This document shows, piece by piece, positions 31,257 to 44,200 of a stretch of DNA of 64,000 nt (the first letter of the stretch is position 1; each line of letters starts with the position of its first letter). Made by a program: the position numbers and the translations under genes. Location: NCBI RefSeq assembly GCF_905404315.1, contig NC_066270.1, positions 12,232,001 to 12,296,000 on the forward strand, in the 5' to 3' direction. Under the pieces are notes generated by a model. It was not told the origin of the DNA. It did no database searches and saw only the letters and a list, made by a program, of their open reading frames with translations. The stretch comes from Leptidea sinapis (taxonomy: Eukaryota; Arthropoda; Insecta; Lepidoptera; Pieridae).

Positions 31257-31656
31257 ACTAACATACTTAATTTTTGTATGCTTACTTATCTATAAGAAAT
31301 AAAAATCATTTCTTTACATAGGTCAAAATGACACTTATGAAAATAGTATTTTCCTTGATAAACCTCCCCCTGAAAACGAGATTTTAAAGGGGCACCACCC
31401 CCTGAAAAACGAGATCTGGAAAGGTCTTCAAATGTCGGGTTACCTAAAAAAAAAATTAACTTTTAGACAAAAATCTAATGTAAAAAACAGTTATAAATGT
31501 CACTACCACTACTTAGGAAAAGTCGAGCTTTAATGAGAAGAAGTGGCACTAAACTCATTGTCACTATTTTAAATTTATTTTTACAGTTTTAGCATCTTAC
31601 ATTATATTTTATGAAATGAATTGAATCTCAAGTCAATTTCCTAATATGCAATCATT
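31257..31656. other. Spacer between the two tandem duplications
   Basis: Contains CCCCCTGAAAACGAGATTTT and CCCCCTGAAAAACGAGATCT, a dispersed repeat also found inverted near 50,300-50,350 (CAAGACCTTTCCAGATCTCG). No gene. Confidence 0.5.
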
Positions 31657-31757
31657 GGGATTGGGCAGTTTATTAACTGTAAAGTAGATCCTGTAGATAG
31701 AGCCATATCCTGAGAGTTGAACATGACATACCAAGATTTACGAACCATTCGTTACTC

Positions 31758-31827
31758 GAACGGTTGGCTCAGTTGGAAAAGCGCGGACGGAACCCGAGAG
31801 GTCACGGATTTGAGTCCTGCATCGTTG
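31758..31827 (+). repeat. tRNA-like repeat, damaged
   Basis: GAACGGTTGGCTCAGTTGG (A-box-like), loop ACGGAAC, T-arm and ATCGTTG end. Two bases of the anticodon stem are missing compared with its duplicate at 40,702, so the cloverleaf is broken. Confidence 0.7.
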
Positions 31828-32229
31828 ATAAATTTTGGTAACAAATTTAATTTAATTAATCCCAGGAGTGAAGGATATCACTTTAAAAAATATAACATTG
31901 TTTTAATAATATTAAAAAATAATGCAATTTTTGTTCCATAAATTACGCGTGATATTCTTTATAATATTATTTAGTATTCCGACCATGCAGTTCGATCGTG
32001 AACACAACATGTGGAAATTTAGTAAACGCTTTGGGCACATTATTGGCTCGGGGATTTTCAACGAATTGCTTTATTGAGCTCAATTTAATGCCATTATCCC
32101 GAGGATTTGCTATGTTATCCTGTAAGTTTGATAATAATATATAAATGTATATTACCCAGTATTTACATAGAAATACCTTATGAAATATAAATATTTATAT
32201 TTAAAGTTAAAGTTAGCCGGGGCTTAATA

Positions 32230-32484
32230 GATGCCCCTGATATTCATAATGAGCTGATTCGATTGTATACACCTGACAATTATATTTGTAGTAGAAATCA
32301 CCGTCTGCTGGCGGTACCCGCGTGTCGCACGGTAGCACGCACTGCGGCGCCCGTGCCGCGAGTCTTGAAATTGTTTAATCACCTCGTAGAAGCCCGCCCT
32401 GATTGTGATCTATTCAGTAATAGACTTGAGGTGTTGGTGCAGTTGCTGCTCCAACTTTGTGAGTCCTCGCATTATAGCGTCTAG
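32230..32484 (+). pseudogene. LINE pol C-terminal fragment
   Basis: Frame with PDIHNELIRLYTPDNYI, RNHRLLAVPACRTV, PVPRVLKLFNHLVEARPDCD, ending LCESSHYSV. Same post-RT block as the LINE at 7,772 (VPDNYCSRRRHRLF). Duplicated at 41,005. Confidence 0.65.
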
Positions 32485-35400
32485 CAATAGTATAATGAAC
32501 TTGATTATAGTAATTGGTGTAGTAACAGTTTGAATCAAAATAAATAAATATTTCAAGTGACATGACAACGAATTATTTACTCTTTTTCAGTCAGACATTA
32601 CAATTGCCGAGCTAAAATAGTATATTATCCCCGAAAGGAAAAAATTGCAATTCGTTAAGAATAGCTAATTTTTAGGCACGAGATGGAGTTCTGGATAAAC
32701 TCTTAAGGCCCAACCCGAGTAACGGAATCACACTTTACCCCGAGTTATACATAGTGGTTTGTCTAAACCTGCGCGAACAAATTAAAATAAGGAAATAATT
32801 AATATTCCCCATATCTGCAATTAGGTACCAATTTGATAAATTAAACATATCTCGAACGAAGACAGGTTTTTGAAGTCTCATTGCGATACTACTTTTAAAA
32901 CAAAAAGATTTTAGAAGTTAGTGTAGAAGTGTAGAAGAAGATAGTAAGACGCATGTCGCGTGAGTAAGTGAGTGAGTGAGAATAACAATAATTGTACCTA
33001 GAATTAGATTAATTAATTAGATTGTTTAAAAATACGCAATTATTTTTATACTTTTTAATGCATATTACACCTATTGTTTTGGAATGGTGTTTTTGAAGTC
33101 GGTTGTTTTTTGTTAATTTTTTTTATTTTTTTGTAATATGTAGTGATACACAGGGAAATGAATAATCTATCATCTTGTGCAAATGACATAACATGACGTC
33201 ACGCTTTAATATCATCTGACATAATATACTACTATGGCAACAGGTGTGAGAAATGCCAACTCTTGGAAATGAAGACGAATTTACATTTGGAAACTGTATT
33301 AGTCTGAAAGTCTTTACACAATCCCAGAAATAAGATTATTACATAAAGATGTTACAAGGATGAATTTTGTAATTTCCTGAACTTAAATCGTTGTATGTTA
33401 GTCAGAAATATCTCATTATCTGAACAATCAAAAACGTGCTCAATTAAATAGCTGATCTGTTGGCACGCAAGCTTCCTTGCTTTTTTAATTATTCCCGTAA
33501 AAAAATTTCATCTATGTCAATAACACCCCACTCTTCTTCTTTTCAAGCAAGTTAATCACTTTTTGAATGAAAACTTCTTTAGCGGCATTGAGCACTTTTC
33601 TTGGGATTTATATAAAATGTTAAACTCGCGTCAGAACACGTGAACTGATCGAAAATTCGTAGCCTGACAGTCGTTGAAATAATGGATGAAAGTTGATTTT
33701 CTCAGAGATAAATTTTTTAATGTACAATTATTGTAATAATTCTGAATTATTAAATTTTTTATGTAATATAAATTGTCATTTTTGTGTACGATAACACAAT
33801 AAATGAATATTGTATTTAACCATATAAAAGCTCGTACTTTTATTCTACTAAATACAGCAATTCGTGCAAAATTATACCTAACCATTCCAAAATGTTCAAA
33901 AATGTACAGAACAACAGAAGTGAAAACTGTATTTTTTCTTTTCATTTAATTGATTAGTAAGGTTCTCGTCTATAAGAAGTGTTTAAACTTTAGCTAAAAA
34001 ATAAGCTTATGCTATATCGGATTGATGCAGCTAAGTTATTCTAGTGATCATGTTTTAATTGAGTAAAGTTCACAGAAACAGTAAACAAGTGTACCATTAT
34101 CCGTGCACTGGGTTGTAGAGCTCTTCAAACTGGAGTATTTGAGTGGGCATCGTGAAGTTCTGTCTGAATTATTAACTAGACTGCTATGTTACAGTGTGTT
34201 CTTTAACTATTAAGAAAATATTATTTGTTTGCCTGAATTTAATTTTTATAAAGAAAATCTACCGAGGCTTCTTTGCACAAGATGGCGGCTAGGTGAGGAA
34301 CTACAGCACCGCCTCATTCTGCAAACCAATATTGTATGAAATTTGAAAGGTGCCGAAATTTTATCTCAGTGTTATCAAGAATTGTAAAGAGCAGAGTATA
34401 TAACTTACCATAATGTGAACATCTCCCCCGTCTTGATAATAAATGAATATGAATCGTAAATAAAACCAATATTAACTATTTAATAAAATAACGGAAGGGA
34501 ATATCTTAGTTCAAAATCTAATTGGCAATTATTAAATATTCTTCAATGAACAAATTAACAAGGCCATTTTCACGTAATTTGTGACTAATTTAGAAATGAA
34601 AATGCTGGTGCTAATTGCTTACTCTGCGGGAAAATGGTCTTTGCAAACACTCCATTCAAAAGACAATGACTCGGAACGTTTAACTTTTGTATTCAATTAA
34701 ATTGAAAGCTCTTGGTTTTGGGCTGGATGTAGTTGGGAATATTTATTGTAAATTTGTTTGTTTAACTAAATAACATTAACATCCAGATAAAATTATTGCA
34801 AACCTTTAAAGTAATAAGGCGTTTTTTATAGCAAACGTAGATGAATATGGTTTATTTTCGTTGAAGGTTTCAGTGTAGGTACTTCTCCCTGTCATGTTAT
34901 TCTGTAGTGACAAAGTTAAGATTATGACAAAAAGTTTTAAATTTGCAATAACTTTACTTCGCGTTTATTAATAACATAGTATGGGTTTAATAAAAATGTC
35001 TTATAGGTATGTACCTACATACGATATGGGATTATTGTGACGTAGACGAATATGGTTAATAAATTTTCAGAAAAGGTTTCAATTCTACCCTCCTAAATGC
35101 TATATACCTGATGATGCCGATGATGTAGTGATATTTTGTTCATCAGGTTTAAATACTTTTTAGTTTTTTTTTTATTGACAAGAACATAAAACGTTGTATT
35201 TGAAACGTTTTTTTTATTATTATTTTTTAAACTAGATTATAAATTACAAAACAATTACAAGCATCCTCTATCAAAGTAAATTCAATCAGTGTTGGTAAAC
35301 TCGAACACAGGCAATGTAGTCGTAAACGAGTACTCGGCTGTTCAATTGAGCGAAATCTTGATTATTCACAAATGGAAATCAAATGAGGCGAGAAATTCGA

Positions 35401-35845
35401 TACTGGATTTCTCTTTGATTCAGTTTGTTTTAGTGCTTCAGTATTCTATCTTTAACATCGAGGTTTCCACAAGGGCAACATCATTCACTTTGGCATATTA
35501 GTCAGTTAGTTGGTCGAATCACAACTTTTGTCCATCAGACACACAACTAAAGGCATTACAGAGCACTGGGGAATCAACTTCGATATAAACCTTTCAAATA
35601 TCACATAATATATCACCGACTGGATTTTTATAAATATTAATGATAAAAGTATATATGAATTATATTATTATTGTGTAGTATAGTATCTTAAGGGTTTTTG
35701 GGTAATCAAGTTGAAGTCATAGTAATACTTAAAGTAGATAGTAATAATTACTTACTATCCTTACGCCCTTTCCCAATATACTATCTACACATAGAGATAA
35801 ATTACTATCTTCTACTGTCAGTAATTTGCTGTCAATAATCTGAAG
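32485..35845. other. Duplicated AT-rich sequence, no gene seen
   Basis: Matches 41,256-44,523. The longest frames (minus 33,631-33,945; plus 35,289-35,501) persist in both units, but with mostly amino-acid-changing differences and no domain. Short GTGA tandem run near 32,965. Confidence 0.6.
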
Positions 35846-36007
35846 CTGTCCCAATATACCCGATAAGTCATTCTTATCGCCTTTTATTGGGACGCGTGAA
35901 TTGCAAATTTCATACAAACTTCTATGGCTGGTAAGCTATACGTCGTCCCATTGACAGACAGCGTGTACGGATAAGGTGAGTTACCGTCGATAAGTTTATT
36001 GGGACAG
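35846..36007. mobile_element. MITE-like element with CTGTCCCAATA ends
   Basis: Inverted ends CTGTCCCAATATAC and CTGTCCCAATAAAC enclose 162 bp. No coding. An exact-length partner is at 44,524-44,685. Target duplication not evident. Confidence 0.6.
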
Positions 36008-36292
36008 AAAAGTTAACGATTGCTACGATTTTTATCTCAAGTAAGAGATAGACTGAATATTTGAAACAGCCGTTAGTGAATGAGGTCCTTTGTAACTATT
36101 TTATATTATTAGTCTGCAAATAAATTCTGACAATAAAAATACTTAAATTTTTGAATTTGGAATGTGTCATTTTCATTTTGAATTTGTTTTCTTATTTTAT
36201 GCCAAACTGTGGTAATTACTTAGATAATTTATACGTCCTGCTTTATACAAAGCAAGTGCGGTGCCAAATGCAATTTTTTTAACATCCACCGT

Positions 36293-36478
36293 GAAATGGT
36301 TACTGGGCAAATGAGACTTAACATCTTATGTCTTAAGGTGACGAGCGAAATTGTAGTGCCGCTCTGAAATATTGGGTTTTTCAAGAATCCTGAGCGGAAC
36401 TGCATTGTAATGGGCAGGGTGTATTAATAACCATCAGCTGAACGTCCTGCTCGTCACGTCCCTTATGTTCATAAAAAA
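36293..36478 (+). mobile_element. SINE-like retroposon, 5' truncated
   Basis: Forward copy: GGTTACTGGGCAAATGAGAC, CATCAGCTGAACGTCCTGCT and tail CATAAAAAAA. It abuts a LINE tail fragment. Duplicated at 45,182. Confidence 0.65.
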
Positions 36479-36485
36479 ATTTGGA

Positions 36486-36788
36486 CAGAACACCACAGTC
36501 AACCTGCCGTTGAAATCCACCATCGCACGACACGCCACAAATATCATGGCTATCATCCCCAACATCTGGATGTGTGGCGGTCCTCCACAATGCGGTTTTC
36601 AAGGAGCTTTCTTCCACGTACAACAAAACTGTGGATTGAGCTCCCTTGTGCCGGTGTTTCCAGACCGAAACGACATGGGTACCTTCAAAAAAAGCGCGTA
36701 CACCTTCTAAAAAGGCCGGCAACGCTCCTGTGATTCCTGGTGTTGGAAGTTAGTTGACCCGTTAGTTCGTTTGTCCTCCTTTTCCATA
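36486..36788 (+). pseudogene. LINE 3' end with RT C-terminus and A-tail
   Basis: HHPQHLDVWRSSTMRFSRSF-type sequence, LPRTTKLWIELPCAGV, then a frameshift, TFKKSAYTF, KGRQ-like text and TTTCCATAAAAAAA. Same family as 14,498. Duplicated at 45,370. Confidence 0.75.
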
Positions 36789-37756
36789 AAAAAACCTTAG
36801 TGAAATCAATTTTACGTGATGAAAGTGCCACTTGACAATGGCCTCCTCTAACAGTTTCCTTTAAATCTATCCATGGCAACTTGTGACTATTTCCTTTGTA
36901 ATTAAGGCAATTATTGTAACAAAGTTTGTAAAGCACAAATATGTTTAAGGAACGCAACACTACTACTAATTGATTATATACATAATATATTTATAATAAC
37001 TATTTAAATAAATGTTTTTAGTAACCCTAATAATAAACATTGCTAACCATCAAATGAATCTCCAGGTATTAAATTGCTGCTGGATTTCATCTCAAAGTTA
37101 AAAGGTCGGTGCTTTTAGCCCGACTGTCTGCCGACAGTCAAATTCTTTGCAAATTGGTTTTGCAAATATTTCTCAAACAACCGTGATATCACACTTGTAT
37201 TGTAGCTTGTTTTATTTTTTTATATTTTCTTTGTAAAGTCTAAAATATGTCCGTTGTATTAAATATAATCTGTGTTTATTTGACGGATCTTTCATTTATA
37301 TATTTTAAAACGACAGTGAAATTCTAGTGAGACAGGACTTGTGTGAACAAGCTCTGCACGTTGTGAAGCTTGGGCAGTTTATATTTAAAACAAATTTGTT
37401 GCCCACAGTGATTGGATGTCGGTGAATTTAATATCTTTTTATAAAGTGAGTCACAATTACTATGTTTATTGTCAATGCAAGTAGAGGATGAAAAGTTGTA
37501 CGTGTTGGCTCCTCAAAGGTGTTTATCCAATCAAAATATTTAGAGAGGTTTACAATTTTGATTTACAACATTGATCTGCTACATTCAATAATCCTCTTTG
37601 TTTGAATTAAAATTTTATAGCAAGTTCATAGATTCGCAAAATACATTTAATACAGTTATAATTAATAACAGCAGCTATATTGCAGACATTATGTCAAAAT
37701 GTAAATATCCACCCAAATCACGTTAAACCCAGGGTTTGCACGCATTTCGTGAGAAA
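36789..37756. other. Duplicated sequence, no gene seen
   Basis: Matches 45,683-46,646. AT-rich, no domain-bearing frames. Confidence 0.55.
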
Positions 37757-37995
37757 CTTTTTTTTATATAAGAGGGGGCAAACGGGCAAGAGGCTCCCAG
37801 GATGGAGAGTGGTGAGGCAACCGCCCATGGACATCCGCAACAACAGGTGACAAGAGATGCGTTGCCGGCCTTTAAGGTGGGAGTTGCCAGCAGAAAACCA
37901 CTCAATGGATTCAATTAGTGGCTCCAGTTGTCCTGAACTGATACGATTTAAGACTGTCGAGAATTCAGCATACTCCCATCTAAGGGCCTTCATCC
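37757..37995 (-). pseudogene. LINE 3' end, minus strand
   Basis: T run (A-tail) at 37,758 followed, on the minus strand, by the 3' block GCCCATGGACATCCGCAACA inverse and an open frame containing HLKGRQR. The same 3' UTR terminates the LINE at 62,770-64,000. Duplicated at 46,647. Confidence 0.65.
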
Positions 37996-38274
37996 CATCC
38001 TTTGATGGTATAGCGGATTTTCAATAATCGTCTGGTATTTCAATTCCCATGAGGTGAAACTTCTGCGCGGTTATATTTACTCGTACATAAAAAAATTATA
38101 ACTAAAAGCTTGTTTAGTTAATAATATGTAGAAGGGGTTGGTAATTTAAACGCACTTAAAATAGAAAATCTGTATTTTACTATTTCCACTAATAATAATT
38201 ATTATAATAAATGACTCAATACTTACAATAATTTGGGCAGCGTTATCCCTTACAATTCACAAAAATTAATGTTC

Positions 38275-38602
38275 TCTCAAATTCTTTTTTTGCGCCCAAA
38301 CAAAGGGAAAGGGCTACCCTTCGGGATAACGACGGGAGGGAGGTGGTGAATGCTCATGCATACAGCCTAAGTCTGCTTTGGTTATGTGGGACTCACGTAA
38401 AAACCTAGGTGCCTACCCACTAAATACCACCTAAAGTTGGCTTTGGGCAGGGCCCCCTAAGCGTTCATCGAAGGCGACCTTCTCTTGGGGAGAGAGCGGC
38501 GCAAGCGGCACTCCCTATGGAGTATCCGCTGAGATTTTCTCTCGAACTAAGCGCTCTGACACACACTGGATAGGGCACGACCGTCACAGTGATGATGCTA
38601 CT
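38275..38602 (+). repeat. GC-richer block, possibly LINE 5' UTR
   Basis: Reads GGGAAAGGGCTACCCTTCGG through GGGCAGGGCCCCCTAAGCG and GGGGAGAGAGCGGCGCAAGC. It is joined in unit C straight to LINE coding sequence, suggesting an internally deleted element, and is present at 47,165-47,490 without the coding part. Function inferred only. Confidence 0.4.
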
Positions 38603-39695
38603 AACAGGATGCATGCCCACCACGCCTACTTCGGCCCTTGAAACTATTCTAGGGCTAACACCACTCGACATACACTTTCAACAAGCGACTCTAGGTCTAA
38701 AGCTGTTGGGTGTATCGAAGAATGAAGACGGCCTAACAGATAAGCTCTGGAATAGGGTAACAAAGGATTATCCACTCTGTGAGGCACCATGTGATAAGAT
38801 ACTAAAACACATACCTTCCATAAAAACTATCACATACAGCTATATGAGAAAGACCAGTCAGGTGTAAACGAATTAAGAATTTACACAGACGGCTCGAAAA
38901 TGGCTACTGGAACTGGTGCCAGCATATTCTCACAGGAACTAAACATACACATTTCCATACCCTTGGGCACACACAGCTCCATCTTCCAATGTGAGTGTGT
39001 AGCCATCAAGGAAGCCGCCAGCGCTATATTAAGAAGAAAGGTACATGGCCACAGCATCAGATATCTTTCTGACAGTATGGCGGTACTAACAGCGCTGGAG
39101 GGCACCACACACAACTCAGCACTTATACACGAATGTCACCAAACCCTGGAACAAGTTTCCTCTTATAACCAGGTAACTCTGCAATGGATCAAGGGACATA
39201 GTGGTTCGTTGGGTAATGATGCAGCGGATGAGCTTGCAAGGCGGGCATCGGCAAATATAGTGACTGGTCCTTTGCCACTTCTGCCACTGCCCTTCAGCCA
39301 AATGCGCTCATGGATACGCTCTCTCACCAACGACCTACACAACACCCGATGGATGAATGTCTCAAGCTGTAGACAGTCGAAGATGGCGATACCTGCACTA
39401 TCGCCCAAACTGACACGTAGACTTATCAGCCTCAACAGACATGACATCCGTATAATGGTGGGCACCCTAACGGGTCACACATCACTAAACAAACACCTTT
39501 TCACAATCGGCGTAACGGACAGTCCTAAGTGCAGAGGTTGTCTGACTGAAGACGAAACGGTCGCTCACGTAATCCTGGAATATGCGGGGGAACCAACGGG
39601 CAAAAACCTTAACCAATACGAGGTCGCTCCAAGAAGTCTGTGAACACCCCAGGAATGTTCTGAACTTCTGGAAGAAGCTGGGCTGGTTGGAGTAA
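38603..39695 (+). pseudogene. LINE pol C-terminus: RT end, RNase H and zinc motif
   Basis: Starts TGCMPTTPTSALETILGLTP, frameshifts near 38,810, then the RNase H domain: YTDGSK (D), CECVAIKEA (E), YLSDSMAVL (D), IKGHSGSLGNDAADELA (H and D), so all catalytic positions are kept. Then VGTLTGHTSLNKHL and CRGCLTEDETVAHVILE, a zinc motif with the last cysteine changed to tyrosine. A second frameshift follows near 39,590, then FWKKLGWLE and stop at 39,695. Typical of I/R1-group LINEs. Absent from unit C'. Confidence 0.85.
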
Positions 39696-39771
39696 CTGGC
39701 CATTACTGCACGCAAAATGGACCCATGCTAGTGGTTTAATTGCGGAAACAGGAGCCCCTATACAACAAAAT

Positions 39772-39988
39772 GTATGAACAATGCGGGTCTCCAACCCACG
39801 AACTGTTTAGTTTTGAAAGACATCTCAATTAAATTTCCTAATATGCAAATATTGAGCAGGTTATCATTTGTAAAGTAGATCCTGTAGATGAAGTTTATCA
39901 ACGATACATCACTCGAACGGATGGCTCAATGGAAGAGCACTCGCACGGAACGCGAGAGGTCGTGGGTTCGAGTCCCGCATCGTTCAAA
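39772..39988. repeat. Foldback repeat with tRNA-like 3' half as its arms
   Basis: Left arm (39,772-39,800) is the inverse of the T-arm plus acceptor end at 39,960-39,988, with four mismatches in 29. Between them is spacer and then the rest of a forward tRNA-like unit. Duplicated at 49,134-49,352. Confidence 0.65.
39915..39985 (+). repeat. tRNA-like repeat, foldable cloverleaf
   Basis: Acceptor GAACGGA/ATCGTTC (six of seven pair), D-arm with A-box-like TGGCTCAATGG, anticodon stem CTCGC/GCGAG around ACGGAAC, T-stem GTGGG/CCCGC around TTCGAGT. The centre of the loop would read GGA, but base 33 is C. Confidence 0.75.
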
Positions 39989-40701
39989 AATTTTGCTTAC
40001 AAATATAATTTGTCTGATAATTATCATGTCCGATAGTTTTATTACATAACCAATCGTATGAGTTCTCCAGCTTGTGAGAAAGTTAATAGTCTATGAAAGG
40101 TAGAGAGAGACTCATTCGTCTGTCTGTATCCACTCACCCCCATCTAATATTTATTATGTAGCTTCTTGGTATGTTGCTTTATGACAAATGCAAACACTTA
40201 ACAAATAAATAATATTATTGATCTAATCTCTAATCTAATAAACGTTGTATTTAAAATGGTAGCTTGAATCAAACACTTAAAATGGCTACTGAAATCCAAC
40301 TTGCTTGGTTCGTTTATAAAACTTCTGCGGTATTTGTATGTAGGTACCGCCTTTGTGAATCAACTTCTACAGCGGCCAAGATTGGACCATTTTACATTTT
40401 ACTACACTTTGAAACAAGACTACGGGATTACTACTGTACTGATGTCGGCATTTAATATTAAACAGATTCTCTGATGAAAGTTATTTATTATTAAATTCCT
40501 TTGTTGTGATTGTAATTTTTTTGTGGAGTACATTCATAATGTTTTAAAATTATACAATTTAATAGCACCGCTCTGTATGAAATGAAAAGTTATACTTTTT
40601 GGGATTGGGCAGTTTATTAACTGTAAAGTAGATCCTGTAGATTGAGCCATATCCTGAGAGTTGAACATGACATACCAAGATTTACGAACCATTCGTTACT
40701 C

Positions 40702-40773
40702 GAACGGTTGGCTCAGTTGGAAAAGCGCTCGGACGGAACCCGAGAGGTCACGGATTCGAGTCCTGCATCGTTG
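40702..40773 (+). repeat. tRNA-like repeat, foldable cloverleaf
   Basis: Acceptor arm GAACGGT with ATCGTTG (first pair lost), D-arm, anticodon stem CTCGG/CCGAG around ACGGAAC, and T-arm near GATTCGAGTCC (B-box-like). The anticodon stem differs from other copies but still pairs. Position 33 is C instead of the near-universal U, so a working tRNA is unlikely. Confidence 0.7.
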
Positions 40774-41004
40774 ATAAATTTTGGTAACAAATTTAATTTA
40801 ATTAATCCCAGGAGTGAAGGATATCACTTTAAAAAATATAACATTGTTTTAATAATATTAAAAAAGAATGCATTTATTGTTTCATAAATTACGCGTGATA
40901 TTCTTTATAATATTATTTAGTATTCCGACCATGCAGTTTGATCGTGAACACAACATGTGGAAATTTAGTAAACGCTTTGGGCACATTATTGGCTCGGGGA
41001 TATT

Positions 41005-41255
41005 CCCCTGATATTCATAATGAGCTAATTCGATTGTATACACCTGACAATTATATTCGTAGTAGAAATCACCGTCTGCCGGTGGTACCCGCGTGTCGCA
41101 CGGTAGCACGCACTGCGGCGCCCGTGCCGCGAGTCTTGAAATTGTTTAATCACCTCGTAGAAGCCCGCCCTGATTGTGATCTATTCAGTAATAGACTTGA
41201 GGTGTTGGTGCAGTTGCTGCTCCAACTTTGTGAGTCCTCGCATAATAGCGTCTAG
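41005..41255 (+). pseudogene. LINE pol C-terminal fragment
   Basis: Partner of 32,230-32,484 (PDIHNELIRLYTPDNYIRSR to LCESSHNSV). The sequence upstream of it is shorter than in unit C because about 190 bp is missing. From here to 44,523 nothing recognisable. Confidence 0.65.
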
Positions 41256-44200
41256 CAATAATATAATGTACTTGGTTAATGTAATTGGTGTAGTAACAGT
41301 TTGAATCAAAATAAATAAATATTTCAAGTGACATGACAACGAATTATTTACTCTTTTTCAGTCAGACATTACAATTGCCGAGCTAAAATAGTATATTATC
41401 CCCGAAAGGAAAAAATTGCAATTCGTTAAGAATAGCTAATTTTTAGGCACGAGATGGAGTTCTGGATAAACTCTTAAGGCCCAACCCGAGTAACGGAATC
41501 ACACTTTACCCCGAGTTATACATAGTGGTTTGTCTAAACCTGCGCGAACAAATTAAAATAAGGAAATAATTAATATTCCCCATATCTGCAATTAGGTACC
41601 AATTTGATAAATTAAACATATCTCGAACGAAGACAGGTTTTTGAAGTCTCATTGCGATACTACTTTTAAAACAAAAAGATTTTAGAAGTTAGTGTAGAAG
41701 TGTAGAAGAAGATAGTAAGACGCATGTCGCGTGAGTAAGTGAGTGAGTGAGAATAACAATAATTGTACCTAGAATTAGATTAATTAATTAGATTGTTTAA
41801 AAATACGCAATTATTTTTATACTTTTTAATGCATATTACACCTATTGTTTTGGAATGGTGTTTTTGAAGTCGGTTGTTTTTTGTTAATTTTTTTTATTTT
41901 TTTGTAATATGTAGTGATACACAGGGAAATGAATAATCTATCATCTTGTGCAAATGACATAACATGACGTCACGCTTTAATATCATCTGACATAATATAC
42001 TACTATGGCAACAGGTGTGAGAAATGCCAACTCTTAGAAATGAAGACGAATTTACATTTGGAAACTGTATTAGTGTGAAAGTCTTTATACAATCCCAGAA
42101 ATAAGATTATTACTTAAAGATGTTACAAGGATGAATTTTGTAATTTCCTGAACTTAAACCGTTGTCTGTTAGTGAGAAATATCTCATTATCTGAATAATC
42201 AAGAACGTGCTCAATTAAATAGCTGATATTTTATCAAGCTTCCTTGCATTTTTAATTATTCTCGTAAAAAATTTTCATCTACTCCTCTCTCTCTTATTTT
42301 CAAGCAAGTTTATCACTTTGAAAAATGAAATCTTCTTTATTTTCTGAGAGATAAACTTTTTAATGTAAAACTGTTGTAATAGTTCTGAATTATTAAATTT
42401 TTTATGTAATATAAATTGTCATTTTTGTGTACGATAACGCAATAAATTAATATTGTATTTAACCATATAAAAGCTCGTACTTTTATTCTACTAAATACAG
42501 CAATTCGTGCAAAATTATACCTAACCATTCCACAATGTTCAAAAATGTACAGAACAACAGAAGTGAAAACCGTATTTTTTCTTTTCATTTAATTGATTAG
42601 TAAGGTTCTCGTCTATAAGGAGTGTTTAAACTTTAGCTAAAAAATAAGCTTATGCTATATCGGATTGATGCAGCTAAGTTATTCTAGTGATCATGGTTTA
42701 ATTGAGTAAAGTTCACAGAAACAGTAAACAAGTGTACCATTATCCGTGCACTGGGTTGTAGAGCTCTTCAAACTGGAGTATTTGAGTGGGCATCGTGAAG
42801 TTCTGTCTGAATTATTAACTAGACTGCTATGTTACAGTGTGTTCTTTAACTATTAAGAAAATATTTTTTGTTTGCCTGAATTTAATTTTTATAAAGAAAA
42901 TCTACCGAGGCTTCTTTGCACAAGATGGCGGCTAGGTGAGTACTACAGCACCGCCTCATTCTGCAAACCAATATTGTATGAAATTTGAAAGGTGCCGTAA
43001 CTAGTAAAATAACTGGACTAATTAAGCACTTTAAATCTTATCTCAGTGTTATCAAGAATTGTAAAGAGCAGAGTATATAACTTACCATAATGTGAACATC
43101 TCCCCCGTCTTGATAATAAATGAATATGAATCGTAAATAAAACCAATATTAACTATTTAATAAAATAACGGAAGGGTAATATCTTAGTTCAAAATCTAAT
43201 TGGCAATTATTAAATATTCTTCAATGAACAAATTAACAAGGCCATTTTCACGTAATTTGTGACTAATTTAGAAATGAAAATGCTGGTGCTAATTGCTTAC
43301 TCTGCGGGAAAATGGTCTTTGCAAACACTCCATTCAAAAGACAATGACTCGGAACGTTTAACTTTTGTATTCAATTAAATTGAAAGCTCTTGGTTTTGGG
43401 CTGGATGTAGTTGGGAATATTTATTGTAAATTTGTTTGTTTAACTAAATAACATTAACATCCAGATAAAATTATTGCAAACCTTTAAAGTAATAAGGCGT
43501 TTTTTATAGCAAACGTAGATGAATATGGTTTATTTTCGTTGAAGGTTTCAGTGTAGGTACTTCTCCCTGTCATGTTATTCTGTAGTGACAAAGTTAAGAT
43601 TATGACAAAAAGTTTTAAATTTCCAATAACTTTACTTCGCATTTATTAATAACACAGTATGGGTTTAATAAAAATGTCGCATAGGTATGTACCTACATAC
43701 GATATGGGATTATTGTGACGTAGACGAATATGGTTAATAAATTTTCAGAAAAGGTTTCAATTCTACCTTCCTAAATGCTAGATACCTGATGATGCCGATG
43801 ATGTAGTGATATTTTGTTCATCAGGTTTAAATACTTTTTAGTTTTTTTTTTATTGACAAGAACATAAAACGTTGTTTTTGAAACGTTTTTTTTATGATTA
43901 TTTTTTAAACTAGATTATAAATTACAAAACAATTACAAGCATCCTCTAACAAGGTCAATTCAATCAGGGTTGGTAAACTCGAACACAGGCAATGTAGTTG
44001 TAAACGAGTACTTGGCTGTTCAACTGAGCGAAATCTTGATTATTCACAAATGGAAATCGAATGAGGCGAGAAATTCGATACTGGATTTCACTTTGATTCA
44101 GTTTGTTTTAGTGCTTCAGTATTCTATCTTTAACATCGAGGTTTCCACAAGGGCAACATCATTCACTTTGGCATATTAGTCAGTTAGTTGGTCGAATCAC

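Larger units (their letters stand above)
31657..40600. repeat. Tandem duplication, unit C
   Basis: Begins GGGATTGGGCAGTTTATTAA and ends TAATAGCACCGCTCTGTATG followed by TTATACTTTTT. Unit C' starts directly after it with the same GGGATTGGGCAG. Identity looks about 97 percent. Private to C: about 190 bp near 32,020-32,230, 115 bp near 33,580-33,700 that C' lacks, and LINE coding sequence at 38,603-39,695. Confidence 0.9.

Noticed and set aside
33631..33945. Minus-strand 104-residue frame, partly kept in the duplicate at 42,337-42,588
   Set aside because: Low-complexity AT-rich composition, no domain, truncated in the second copy, and changes between copies do not favour silent sites.
35289..35501. 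Plus-strand 70-residue frame kept in both units (35,289 and 43,970)
   Set aside because: The units are so similar that persistence is expected; the differences alter residues and there is no recognisable feature or regulatory context.
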